Assembly: GCA_002493635.1 (NCBI GenBank)
Contig: DKZL01000042.1
Location: 2,929-22,883 of the forward strand
Reading direction: 5' to 3'
Source of the DNA: Ruminococcaceae bacterium UBA7075
GTDB lineage: Bacteria > Bacillota > Clostridia > Oscillospirales > Acutalibacteraceae
DNA: 19,955 nucleotides
The notes beneath the pieces were generated by a model that worked only from the letters and a program-made list of their open reading frames with translations, had not been told where the DNA came from and made no database searches. Both the position numbers and the translations under genes were made by a program. Each line of letters begins with the position of its first letter. The first letter of the stretch is position 1. Of the stretch, positions 1 to 5,559 are shown piece after piece.

Positions 1-26
1 GCTCTATCCAGCTGAGCTACGGAAAC
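1..26 (-). tRNA. 5' end of a tRNA, probably tRNA-Arg, cut by window edge
   Basis: Read on the minus strand, this is the first 26 nt of a tRNA. It shows a seven-base acceptor strand GTTTCCG, U8-A9, and a D arm GCTC-AGCTGGATA-GAGC with the invariant GG. The rest lies outside the window, so the anticodon is not visible. The AGCTGGATAGAGC D arm is typical of tRNA-Arg, but that isotype is an inference. Confidence 0.7.
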
Positions 27-99
27 ATTTATAAAAGCTATAAAATTGTAGAACTCGCAACATTTTCCTTACCCACCCAAGGCAAGCTTCGGAACTCTT

Positions 100-140
100 T
101 CTTAGGAGGCGGTCGCTCTATCCAACTAAGCTATAGCGAT
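100..140 (-). pseudogene. orphan 5' half of tRNA-Arg(CCU)
   Basis: On the minus strand, starting at 140, there is an acceptor-like 7-mer, U8-A9 and a D arm (GCTTAGTTGGATAGAGC, stem pairing with one G-U). Then come the 5' anticodon strand ACCGC and a loop CTCCTAA with anticodon CCU at 104-106. This 5' half is nearly identical to common bacterial tRNA-Arg(CCU). From about tRNA position 40 the match stops: the 3' anticodon strand reads GAAAG instead of a complement of ACCGC, and no proper T arm, acceptor strand or CCA follows. It is therefore not a functional tRNA. A break in the anticodon stem is the kind of scar expected from integrase-mediated recombination followed by deletion. Confidence 0.65.
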
Positions 141-552
141 ATTTATCAACAAGTCTGTATTTAATCTGACGTATCAGCTTCCACCTTGTTATCTGCGGCA
201 ATTGCTTCAGCGCTAAATCAAAAAGCAAATGACATTGTCAGATTGAGTTACAGCCAAATATCATACTAAGTATTTTAATATAAACATATTGCTTTGTCAA
301 GAAAATGAAATAATTATAATTTTTAAATCCGTAGCCCAAAATAATAAGAGTGCGTGAGCGACATATTTCTCGGTTTAAAGCAGCAAATCCTTGAAAAAGA
401 ATTAGTGTTATGTTAAAATAAAGATGATACACAAAACTGAATATAATTACATCTTGCGAGAGTTTTTTCTGTCTAAAAACACCGTTTCTATTTTCATATA
501 TATGAAATTTAATGAAAGTTTTGTGTAGCAACAAACGAGCCGTGATGTTTTT
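141..552. other. AT-rich stretch without a convincing gene
   Basis: About 410 bases lie between the tRNA relic and the terminator at 553. A 98-codon open frame exists on the minus strand (238-534), but its product is rich in F, I, Y and L, matches no family I know, and has no clear ribosome site. A short minus-strand open run near 162-212 resembles a protein C-terminus but has no start. I read the region as decayed DNA; a small RNA on the plus strand ending at the terminator cannot be excluded. Confidence 0.4.
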
Positions 553-585
553 TGCGCAGCTCTTTTTGAGCTGCGCATTTTGTTT
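553..585 (+). terminator. strong intrinsic terminator, plus strand
   Basis: A perfect 10-bp stem (TGCGCAGCTC at 553-562 with GAGCTGCGCA at 568-577) closes a five-T loop and is followed by TTTTGTTTTCT. The T-run lies only on the plus-strand 3' side; read on the minus strand the hairpin is followed by A's. It therefore does not serve the minus-strand gene ending at 601. No plus-strand gene precedes it. Confidence 0.75.
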
Positions 586-600
586 TCTATAGCACCTTTC

Positions 601-1215
601 TTATAAATTGAGCGCAATTTTAAACAGCCGTCTTATCGCGCAGGCAAGCTCGTCCATGAAGAAATCTTCCTCATCAAATTGCAAATTCAAATTCTCACTT
701 TTTCTTTGCAAATTTGCGTGGTAATTGTCGGCAGCGGATAATTCCGCTTCACCGGGCATTCCGATTACCTTTTCTCTGAACATTTCTCTTTGGTCTTTTG
801 GAATGGTAAAAGCCAAAAGATAGTAGTTAAGGTTTTCGTTAGCTTCCAAGAACATATTGGGTAAGCCGTTAGCGTACTCGAATTTTCTGACGAAGGAAAA
901 CAGCCCCTCAATAATGCTGTAAATGCGTTTGTACTGTTTTTCATTGAGGAAGATGTTAGCGTTGAGTGCTTTGAAAATGTAATTGAATTTGTTTCCGTAA
1001 TACTTCCATCCCGATTTGGAATCTTTATTTGATTCCGGAACACAATTGTATGCGGAACTTGCCTTGTACTCATAAACGATTTCGAGCAAAGGATTCAGAA
1101 TGTTGTTGATTGTCATTTCATACATAATCTGTGTTTTCATAGCATCAATCTCCTTTTCCCTATTTATTTTTTCGTTTTTTGGTTGAGGTTTGATTCTTAA
1201 TTCATGTCTTTCCAT
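601..1215 (-). CDS. hypothetical protein, 204 aa, divergent from WYL regulator
   Basis: I do not recognise a family. The product is a soluble, charged protein with no signal peptide or membrane segment. A basic N-terminus of about 30 residues (HELRIKPQPKNEKINREKE) leads into a largely helical body, and an acidic patch (FDEEDFFMDE) near residues 180-190 precedes a basic, hydrophobic C-terminus. I chose the ATG at 1215 over the upstream in-frame TTG (1239) because AAGGAG sits six bases before it. The gene is divergent from the WYL regulator at 1403, across a spacer with inverted repeats. A -10-like TATAAT (minus strand, 1267-1272) lies beside one of those repeats, so control by the WYL protein is plausible. 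The downstream hairpin at 553-577 has the wrong polarity to terminate it. Confidence 0.7.
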   Translation of the reverse strand: MERHELRIKPQPKNEKINREKEIDAMKTQIMYEMTINNILNPLLEIVYEYKASSAYNCVPESNKDSKSGWKYYGNKFNYIFKALNANIFLNEKQYKRIYSIIEGLFSFVRKFEYANGLPNMFLEANENLNYYLLAFTIPKDQREMFREKVIGMPGEAELSAADNYHANLQRKSENLNLQFDEEDFFMDELACAIRRLFKIALNL

Positions 1216-1266
1216 TTTTGGCTCCTTTTCAATTTTCAAAGTGCGTTTTGCGTTCGGACAATATGT

Positions 1267-1303
1267 ATTATAGCAATCATTTAGGCGGGTTTTTCCGCCT
1301 AAA
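1267..1303 (-). promoter_or_regulatory. -10 box and palindromic operator candidate
   Basis: On the minus strand TATAAT (1267-1272) lies upstream of the 204-aa gene. Where its -35 should be there is no consensus box, but a perfect 9-bp inverted repeat: TTTAGGCGG (1280-1288) and CCGCCTAAA (1295-1303), separated by GTTTTT. A palindrome over the -35 region is what an activator or repressor site would look like. The neighbouring WYL-domain protein is the obvious candidate ligand, by inference only. Confidence 0.5.
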
Positions 1304-1349
1304 ATACTTTTTAATTAAATTTTTTTATACAATTTATTTTGGCGGAAAA
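1291..1349. promoter_or_regulatory. distant inverted pair TTTTCCGCC / GGCGGAAAA
   Basis: TTTTCCGCC (1291-1299) recurs as its exact reverse complement GGCGGAAAA (1341-1349), separated by 41 very AT-rich bases. Flanking AAAAT/ATTTT extends the match. The pair sits in the spacer between the divergent genes and upstream of the WYL start at 1403. A similar GGCGGAAA occurs at 3629-3636, before the membrane-protein gene. It may be a paired operator that allows looping; no binding evidence is available. Confidence 0.45.
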
Positions 1350-1402
1350 TACCGAGTATTCATTTGATATGATAAGAACATACAATCACAGGAGGTTACC
1401 GT

Positions 1403-2605
1403 ATGGCAGGCAAAGAAAAATATTCTAAAATTGTAAGGGCTTACAGAATCCTTGAATATTTAAGGCGCAATTCAGACAAGGAACATATCGTTACACAAGC
1501 TTCGCTCAGAAAGAATCCCGATATTGCGCCGTATGTCGGAGATAAGGAAACATATAACCACACAATCGTGAAACTTGCGGAAGCATTGAATTTTGACGAA
1601 TATGCCGTAAAACCTGAGGAAAACTGGAAAATTATATTTGATGATTTTAAGAAATTCTACGGCGAGGACGATTTTGATGATGAAGATGATTTTTCCGATT
1701 CTTCCACTATGAGAATCAGAGGATTGTACTATAATCACATTTTTTCTTATGAAGAAATCAACAGCTTAATTGAAGCAATTTTGTTTTCAAAAACTGTTGA
1801 TACCGCTACAGCAGAAAACATTATAGAAAAAATTGAAAAACACCTGACAACCAAGTTTTACAAAAAAAGTGCAAAACGTATTTGCAGAGTGTGCGAACCT
1901 GAGAGTATCAGCAGAGAGATTTTAAAGGATAATCTTTTGACTATTCAACAAGCTATTGATGATAATGTCAGAATCAGCTTTATTTTTAACGGCTACGATA
2001 AATACAATAACCTCATCCCTATTCATGAGAACAAAGACACTGTCAGTCCTTATTATATTGTCGCTAATGGCGGCAGATATTATTTGATCGCCTGTATGGA
2101 AATGGGCGGCTTACGGACAAATAATATGTCTATTTGGCGGATAGATTTGATGTCCGATATTGAAATACCAAACAGAAAAGATAAGCTCGGAATAAAAGGT
2201 ATTCCCTCTTTGCCGAAATCGGAGGTTAAATATTTACCGCAAACGTGGAGCGAAGATTTTCATTACGCCCACTTGAATATGTCGTTTGATAACCCTGAAA
2301 GAATAAGACTGAGAGTACTCAGCCCGAAAGAGGAAAATAACAGCGACCAAGCAAAGCGAGCTGACTATACATTTTTACATGATTGGTTCGGCAATACATT
2401 CAAATATATTAAAACGGAAAAAGCAAATCCCGATTACGATATTGTCGAAGTGATGTGTAGTCCTTACGCTATGGTTAATTGGGCATTGCAATACAGCGAC
2501 AGAGTTGAGATTTTAGAGCCAGAGAGCGTCAGAAGCACGGTTATTGAAAAGATAAACGCATTAAATAATAAGTATGTCAGACAGGAGGATAACGATGTAC
2601 AATAA
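1403..2605 (+). CDS. WYL-domain transcriptional regulator
   Basis: A 400-aa DNA-binding regulator. An N-terminal winged-helix-like segment (about residues 8-85) is followed by a very acidic linker (about 87-100) and a helical middle. The WYL ligand-sensing fold starts near residue 188 (RISFIFNGYDK) and contains SPYYIVANGGRYYLIAC (215-231). The signature W-Y-L is Y226-Y227-L228 here, and R225 is kept. A WCX-like C-terminal domain ends in VEILEPESVRSTVIEKI. A strong AGGAGG lies seven bases before the ATG. WYL regulators of this build (the BrxR/CapW type) often sit in defence islands and repress neighbouring genes until a nucleotide or nucleic-acid ligand binds. That role is family knowledge, not shown here. 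The gene overlaps the next one by 11 bases, so the two are probably co-translated. Confidence 0.88.
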   Translation: MAGKEKYSKIVRAYRILEYLRRNSDKEHIVTQASLRKNPDIAPYVGDKETYNHTIVKLAEALNFDEYAVKPEENWKIIFDDFKKFYGEDDFDDEDDFSDSSTMRIRGLYYNHIFSYEEINSLIEAILFSKTVDTATAENIIEKIEKHLTTKFYKKSAKRICRVCEPESISREILKDNLLTIQQAIDDNVRISFIFNGYDKYNNLIPIHENKDTVSPYYIVANGGRYYLIACMEMGGLRTNNMSIWRIDLMSDIEIPNRKDKLGIKGIPSLPKSEVKYLPQTWSEDFHYAHLNMSFDNPERIRLRVLSPKEENNSDQAKRADYTFLHDWFGNTFKYIKTEKANPDYDIVEVMCSPYAMVNWALQYSDRVEILEPESVRSTVIEKINALNNKYVRQEDNDVQ

Positions 2606-3488
2606 CGCAAAATCATTATTAGAAAACGAAAAATGCCCGGAACTATACTCATTAGATATGGAAACAGATAATGATATATATCTTAGGACAGAAAATCCCA
2701 TTAAACGATTCTATATGTATAAATCGGGTAATGTGGATAAGCAGTCTGTTTATAAGGGCGCTGTCCGTTATCGGGAGTTAAACGAATCTATCTGTCATTC
2801 GATAGTTGACTGTGATAGCTGCGATTTGATTAAAGATGTGTATAGACTACTTTGGGCAGAGGCGATTGCTGACAGCGATAACAGCACAATTGACGGTCAG
2901 CACGGCGATACAATGACATCTCTGCAACATTCGTTGAATCTGGCAGTTGAACTAATTGAAACAGATGATGAACGAAAACAGTATTTCAAAGGAAGAAAAG
3001 TCAGTTTGGCATATCAGATAGAGCTTCTGTGTTGTGTGGATGATTTTCTGTCAAGGGCAAGCAACATAAGAGGCTTTGAAGCATTTGCAAGAATGTATCA
3101 TACCATAGGTAATATGATACCTGTGCCACCAATGTTTAATTCATTAAGGTCTAATTTTGGTTCAAATGATTATTGGGATATAACCCTTACCAAAATTAAA
3201 GCGTGGTATGATACGCACAATAATTTTGTGCTTGCAGCGCTTTTGCATAAAATAAACGTAAACGATAAAGCTGTAGAGCTTTGTGCAAAGTGGTTGTCTT
3301 GGTATGACAATTGGTTGAACTTTATCGATAAAAACTATTTAAATGACTATATCGACAGCAAAACCTTTGAGCCTGTTCGCTTTCGACCTGATTCATCAGA
3401 TGATGTTGAAGCCTTCTTTGAAAAATGCAGTGCTTTGATAGAAAAACGTGGAAAAAGAATCGTTAAAGAACTGAAAAAGAGGATATAG
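2595..3488 (+). CDS. hypothetical protein resembling the DUF6994 group
   Basis: A 297-aa soluble protein of unknown function. The start is the ATG at 2595, chosen over an upstream in-frame start because AGGAGG lies six bases before it, inside the end of the WYL gene. The segment FARMYHTIGNMIPVPPMFN followed by an Arg and DYWDITLTKIKAWYD resembles the conserved core of DUF6994-type proteins of Firmicutes, whose function is not known to me. The assignment is from memory of the pattern and is tentative. No transmembrane helix or classical catalytic motif is evident, and the C-terminus is strongly basic. The overlap with the WYL gene suggests a shared mRNA and a shared job; the operon ends in a hairpin that begins within the stop codon. 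Confidence 0.75.
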   Translation: MYNNAKSLLENEKCPELYSLDMETDNDIYLRTENPIKRFYMYKSGNVDKQSVYKGAVRYRELNESICHSIVDCDSCDLIKDVYRLLWAEAIADSDNSTIDGQHGDTMTSLQHSLNLAVELIETDDERKQYFKGRKVSLAYQIELLCCVDDFLSRASNIRGFEAFARMYHTIGNMIPVPPMFNSLRSNFGSNDYWDITLTKIKAWYDTHNNFVLAALLHKINVNDKAVELCAKWLSWYDNWLNFIDKNYLNDYIDSKTFEPVRFRPDSSDDVEAFFEKCSALIEKRGKRIVKELKKRI

Positions 3489-3516
3489 TGTGAAAACTCA
3501 CACTATTATAATTTAA
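3485..3516 (+). terminator. intrinsic terminator after the WYL-DUF6994-like pair
   Basis: A 9-bp stem (ATAGTGTGA at 3485-3493 with TCACACTAT at 3498-3506) encloses AAAC and overlaps the TAG stop codon (3486-3488). It is followed by an AT-rich tract (TATAATTTAATTT) without a pure T-run. It probably limits read-through into the membrane-protein gene. Confidence 0.55.
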
Positions 3517-3528
3517 TTTATATCACCC

Positions 3529-3556
3529 GCTCAGTTTGCCGCAAGCGGCAACGAGC
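3529..3556. repeat. compact GC-rich hairpin
   Basis: The arms are GCTC + GTTTGCCGC (3529-3542) and GCGGCAAC + GAGC (3545-3556). They pair almost completely around a two-base AA apex, with a bulged A at 3533 and one extra T. It stands out in AT-rich DNA and lies between a terminator and a second inverted repeat. Its function is unknown; it could be a repeat element or part of the leader of the next gene. Confidence 0.5.
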
Positions 3557-3578
3557 AATGGCTAAATTGTCATTTTAC

Positions 3579-3639
3579 GCCTTATCCGCCCATAGTAAGG
3601 TTGTGAGAAATTTTAATTACTATTTGTGGGCGGAAAGGC
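3579..3639 (+). promoter_or_regulatory. long inverted repeat covering a ribosome binding site
   Basis: GCCTT-A-TCCGCCCA (3579-3592) pairs with TGGGCGGA-AAGGC (3627-3639), that is 13 bp with a single bulged A. TAGTA and TACTA lie further inside. The 3' arm contains GGAAAGG, the only ribosome-site-like sequence before the ATG at 3641. If folded in mRNA, the structure would hide it. It also carries the GGCGGAAA motif seen upstream of the WYL gene. Confidence 0.5.
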
Positions 3640-3640
3640 T

Positions 3641-4147
3641 ATGGCAATTAAAATGGAGCTATATATTTCTTTAGCAGCTATGATTATCTCGCTAATTTCC
3701 GTTATTGTTTCTGTTGCTATATATGCACTCGGAATTCAAAGAGATAAAAAGCAGGATACACTGGATTCTTTTAACTTGTTGCAAGAACAAGTATTTGATA
3801 AACTTAATCTGATTACTTATAGTGAGATAACGGATATTTGCAAAAAAGTTGAAAGCGGGAACATTGACAATAATACGAACTCCAAGTATTATAACTTGCT
3901 TGGATATTTGGCAAGGTTGGAACATTTCTCTCTCGGAGTAAACACCGGTATATACGATGCTAAAACAGCAGAAAGAGCAGGAACTGCTTTTCTTGTATCG
4001 CTACACAAAAAATTATTGCCTGTTATAGAATTACAGAAAAAAAGAGGCAACGGGAATAATAACAAAAAGATTGAATACTATGAAGAATTCAAAATGTTAA
4101 CAGAAAAAATTTCCAACTACGAAAAGAAACAAATAAGCAAAAAGTGA
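3641..4147 (+). CDS. small membrane-anchored protein, DUF4760-like
   Basis: A 168-aa protein with one N-terminal membrane helix (LYISLAAMIISLISVIVSVA, about residues 6-26). A soluble, mostly helical domain follows, carrying GYLARLEHFSLGVNTGIYD, which resembles the conserved core of DUF4760-type proteins, and a Lys-rich coiled-coil-like tail. Basic residues after the helix (QRDKKQ) suggest the domain is cytoplasmic. The start is the ATG at 3641; an in-frame TTG upstream lacks a ribosome site, and an ATG at 3653 is an alternative. Translation may be held back by the inverted repeat at 3579-3639. The function is unknown. A one-helix anchor plus helical domain beside a WYL regulator would fit a defence effector, but that is speculation. 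Confidence 0.65.
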   Translation: MAIKMELYISLAAMIISLISVIVSVAIYALGIQRDKKQDTLDSFNLLQEQVFDKLNLITYSEITDICKKVESGNIDNNTNSKYYNLLGYLARLEHFSLGVNTGIYDAKTAERAGTAFLVSLHKKLLPVIELQKKRGNGNNNKKIEYYEEFKMLTEKISNYEKKQISKK

Positions 4148-4153
4148 TATACC

Positions 4154-4228
4154 GTGAATAAAGCAGTAATCTCCTTTGTCAATCTGATTTTGTTAATAAT
4201 GATAATATTTGTTACCGCTTGTACGTAA
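4154..4228 (+). pseudogene. stub of a lipoprotein gene (signal peptide only)
   Basis: A GTG start opens 24 codons: MNKA, a hydrophobic helix (ISFVNLILLIMIIFV), and a lipobox V-T-A-C with the Cys at codon 23. A TAA follows two codons after the Cys. This is a bacterial lipoprotein leader with its mature part missing. It starts just after the membrane-protein gene and runs into the recombinase relic, so it was probably cut by a deletion. Confidence 0.5.
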
Positions 4229-4332
4229 AGTGTTTCAGAGTAAACCATAGCCAAAATTCAAGCCACAACAATTGACTTATCTACCAAAATTGCGACAAAA
4301 GAAACACAACCAACTGCTTTTGATAAATCAAC

Positions 4333-4533
4333 CAAGGCTTGCACTCACTCCGTCATACTTTAGCCACAAGCCTTGTAAACGGCATAAAGCAAAAGGATGG
4401 TTCAATCAAACCTCTGACACCACAATAGGTTACTGACTTGCTCGGACACAGAACATCTGAAATCAAAGAATTGTATTATGTAAAAAGAGATTTGGCAAAG
4501 TTAAATGGCATAACAGATAGGTTTGAGTTCTAA
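4333..4533 (+). pseudogene. C-terminal remnant of a tyrosine recombinase (integrase)
   Basis: In the frame starting at 4333 the DNA reads QGLHSLRHTLATSLVNG. This is tyrosine-recombinase box II with the catalytic His-x-x-Arg (HSLRH). After a further stretch and an in-frame TAG at 4426-4428 comes VTDLLGHRTSEIKELYY, the LGH box and the nucleophilic Tyr, then a normal C-terminal tail ending FEF and TAA at 4531. The whole N-terminal part, including the first catalytic Arg, is gone: the frame is closed by a TAA at 4324-4326 and the DNA upstream is unrelated. It is therefore non-functional. It is direct evidence that an integrative element once occupied this site, which fits the tRNA scars at both ends of the region. 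Confidence 0.8.
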
Positions 4534-4540
4534 ATTTATC

Positions 4541-4596
4541 ACAAACAAAAAAACATCGGACTTGAAATTCAATTCAAATCCGATGTAAATTTTTGC
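4541..4596. terminator. bidirectional intrinsic terminator
   Basis: ACATCGGA (4553-4560) pairs with TCCGATGT (4579-4586), and TTGAA/TTCAA extends the stem past one mismatch. An A-run (AAACAAAAAAA) precedes it and AAATTTTTGC follows, so it can act in both directions. It ends the decayed plus-strand region and the minus-strand acetyltransferase gene whose stop codon is at 4639. Confidence 0.75.
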
Positions 4597-4638
4597 TATG
4601 CTGTAAACAAATAAAAAATTCTACAAACTGGAAGTTGT

Positions 4639-5211
4639 TTAAATATCCAAATACCATATAAATTGTATTTCATCTCTTATTTCGGGGTCTAAATAATAAG
4701 CATACATATCTATTTTAGATAATACGGCTCCATTTTTCTGATAAAACTTACAAGCTTGAACATTGTTATTCTGACATTCAATAATCATTTGTCGGTAGCC
4801 TTCCTTTTTAGCGTGTGCAACACCCATATCCAATAGCTTTTGTCCAATTCCTTTATGCTTATATTTATCTGCAACACGAATATCCCATAAAACACAAGCA
4901 TCACTTCTACCCGAAAGCATATTTAACCCTTCAGTTTTTCCAACAACAGTCATTGCCCCAACCGGAATTTTTCCATCAAATGCCATATAAAAATGCCAAT
5001 TAGTAATATCAAATTCTTTTTCATACTCTGTTGCTCGCTCATATATACTTAAATCTTTAATATATGGTTTTACTTTAACTTCCTTTAAGATAAATCCACC
5101 AAGTCCATTGTCAATTCTTTCGACAGTATACTCTGATTGAATATATACATTCATCTCAACTTTGTCATACTGTTTAAGAAATGACTTGTCAACTTCTTTA
5201 TAAGTAATCAT
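4639..5211 (-). CDS. GNAT N-acetyltransferase, streptothricin-acetyltransferase-like
   Basis: A 190-aa GNAT enzyme that would transfer acetyl from acetyl-CoA to an amine. Motif A is DIRVADKYKHKGIGQKLLD (the Q/R-x-x-G-x-G/A pyrophosphate loop is H-K-G-I-G-Q). It is followed by QMIIECQNNNVQACKFYQKNGA and a C-terminal QFIWYLDI. The ECQNNN..ACKFY..GA and FWYL-type ends are the layout of the streptothricin acetyltransferases (SatA/SAT4), so resistance to streptothricin or a similar Lys-rich antibiotic is possible. Length fits the family (about 180-190). The ATG has AGGAG six bases upstream and a promoter at 5275-5302. It points away from the RM operon and ends at a bidirectional terminator. The substrate is unproven; a chromosomal GNAT with another target would look alike. 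Confidence 0.8.
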   Translation of the reverse strand: MITYKEVDKSFLKQYDKVEMNVYIQSEYTVERIDNGLGGFILKEVKVKPYIKDLSIYERATEYEKEFDITNWHFYMAFDGKIPVGAMTVVGKTEGLNMLSGRSDACVLWDIRVADKYKHKGIGQKLLDMGVAHAKKEGYRQMIIECQNNNVQACKFYQKNGAVLSKIDMYAYYLDPEIRDEIQFIWYLDI

Positions 5212-5274
5212 ATATTCTCCTTATTGGATATTTTTTAAAAATACTTAAACAAATTTCGATTTGTATTTTAGATT

Positions 5275-5302
5275 ATTATATCATGAACAAATAGATTGTA
5301 AA
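5275..5302 (-). promoter_or_regulatory. sigma-A promoter of the acetyltransferase gene
   Basis: On the minus strand, TTTACA (5297-5302) and TATAAT (5275-5280) are separated by 16 bases, about 64 bases before the ATG at 5211. The leader between them contains a small ACAAAT-TTCG-ATTTGT hairpin (near 5249-5264). Confidence 0.65.
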
Positions 5303-5327
5303 TATATCTGATAGATGTAGCAAAAAC

Positions 5328-5364
5328 TAAAAATATGTCACTAATTCAAAATGACATATTTTTA
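5328..5364. promoter_or_regulatory. 13-bp perfect inverted repeat between divergent promoters
   Basis: TAAAAATATGTCA (5328-5340) and TGACATATTTTTA (5352-5364) are exact complements around an 11-base spacer. The repeat lies 11 bases upstream of the RM operon -35 and about 26 bases upstream of the acetyltransferase -35. This suits a dimeric regulator acting on one or both promoters. A terminator-like hairpin is the alternative, but no gene runs into it. Confidence 0.55.
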
Positions 5365-5375
5365 ATCAAAAAATC

Positions 5376-5404
5376 TTGACAAGAGTAAATAAACCTGTTA
5401 TAAT
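5376..5404 (+). promoter_or_regulatory. consensus sigma-A promoter of the RM operon
   Basis: TTGACA (5376-5381) and TATAAT (5399-5404) are both perfect and exactly 17 bases apart, so transcription should start near 5411. It is the strongest promoter in the window and would drive the leader, the small Cys-rich gene and the restriction-modification genes. Confidence 0.9.
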
Positions 5405-5550
5405 GACTACAGAATAAGAAAAAGATCTTTGACAGCAGCGGCAACTGCAAATCAAAGATCCCTTCGTTGACTATATTATTCGTCAAAAATAATTATAATA
5501 TAGAAATTACATTTTGTCAACGAAGTCTTGTTACTTTAACAAGAAAGGAG
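5405..5550 (+). promoter_or_regulatory. highly structured 5' leader with three stem-loops
   Basis: Between promoter and first gene there are three exact inverted repeats. (1) GATCTTTGA (5424-5432) pairs with TCAAAGATC (5452-5460), with GCAG/CTGC nested inside. (2) CTTCGTTGAC (5462-5471) pairs with GTCAACGAAG (5516-5525); inside it CTATATTAT (5471-5479) pairs with ATAATATAG (5495-5503). (3) CTTGTTA (5527-5533) pairs with TAACAAG (5537-5543), directly abutting the AAAGGAG ribosome site (5544-5550). TTGAC at 5467-5471 can also pair with GTCAA at 5482-5486, giving an alternative fold to stem 2. No known riboswitch class is recognised, and there is no T-run after the first two stems. The layout suggests translational control or RNA binding. 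Confidence 0.6.
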
Positions 5551-5559
5551 ACAAACTAT

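Noticed and set aside
162..212. Short minus-strand run reading like a protein C-terminus
   Set aside because: Only about 17 codons after a stop, with no start; too short to claim a gene remnant.
238..534. 98-codon minus-strand open frame
   Set aside because: No ribosome site, composition typical of translated AT-rich noncoding DNA, and no recognisable family.
553..577. Hairpin as the terminator of the 204-aa minus-strand gene
   Set aside because: On the minus strand it is followed by A's, not T's; it works only for plus-strand transcription.
1216..1239. TTG start eight codons upstream of the 204-aa gene's ATG
   Set aside because: The extension contains the AAGGAG ribosome site of the downstream ATG and has none of its own.
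4229..4332. Thr/Lys-rich translation after the lipoprotein Cys as a real lipoprotein linker
   Set aside because: It is interrupted by stops in every frame and fades into the recombinase relic; kept only as decayed DNA.
5467..5559. 31-codon N-terminal extension of the small Cys-rich protein
   Set aside because: It would be translated from the leader stem-loops without a ribosome site; the ATG at 5560 has a good one.
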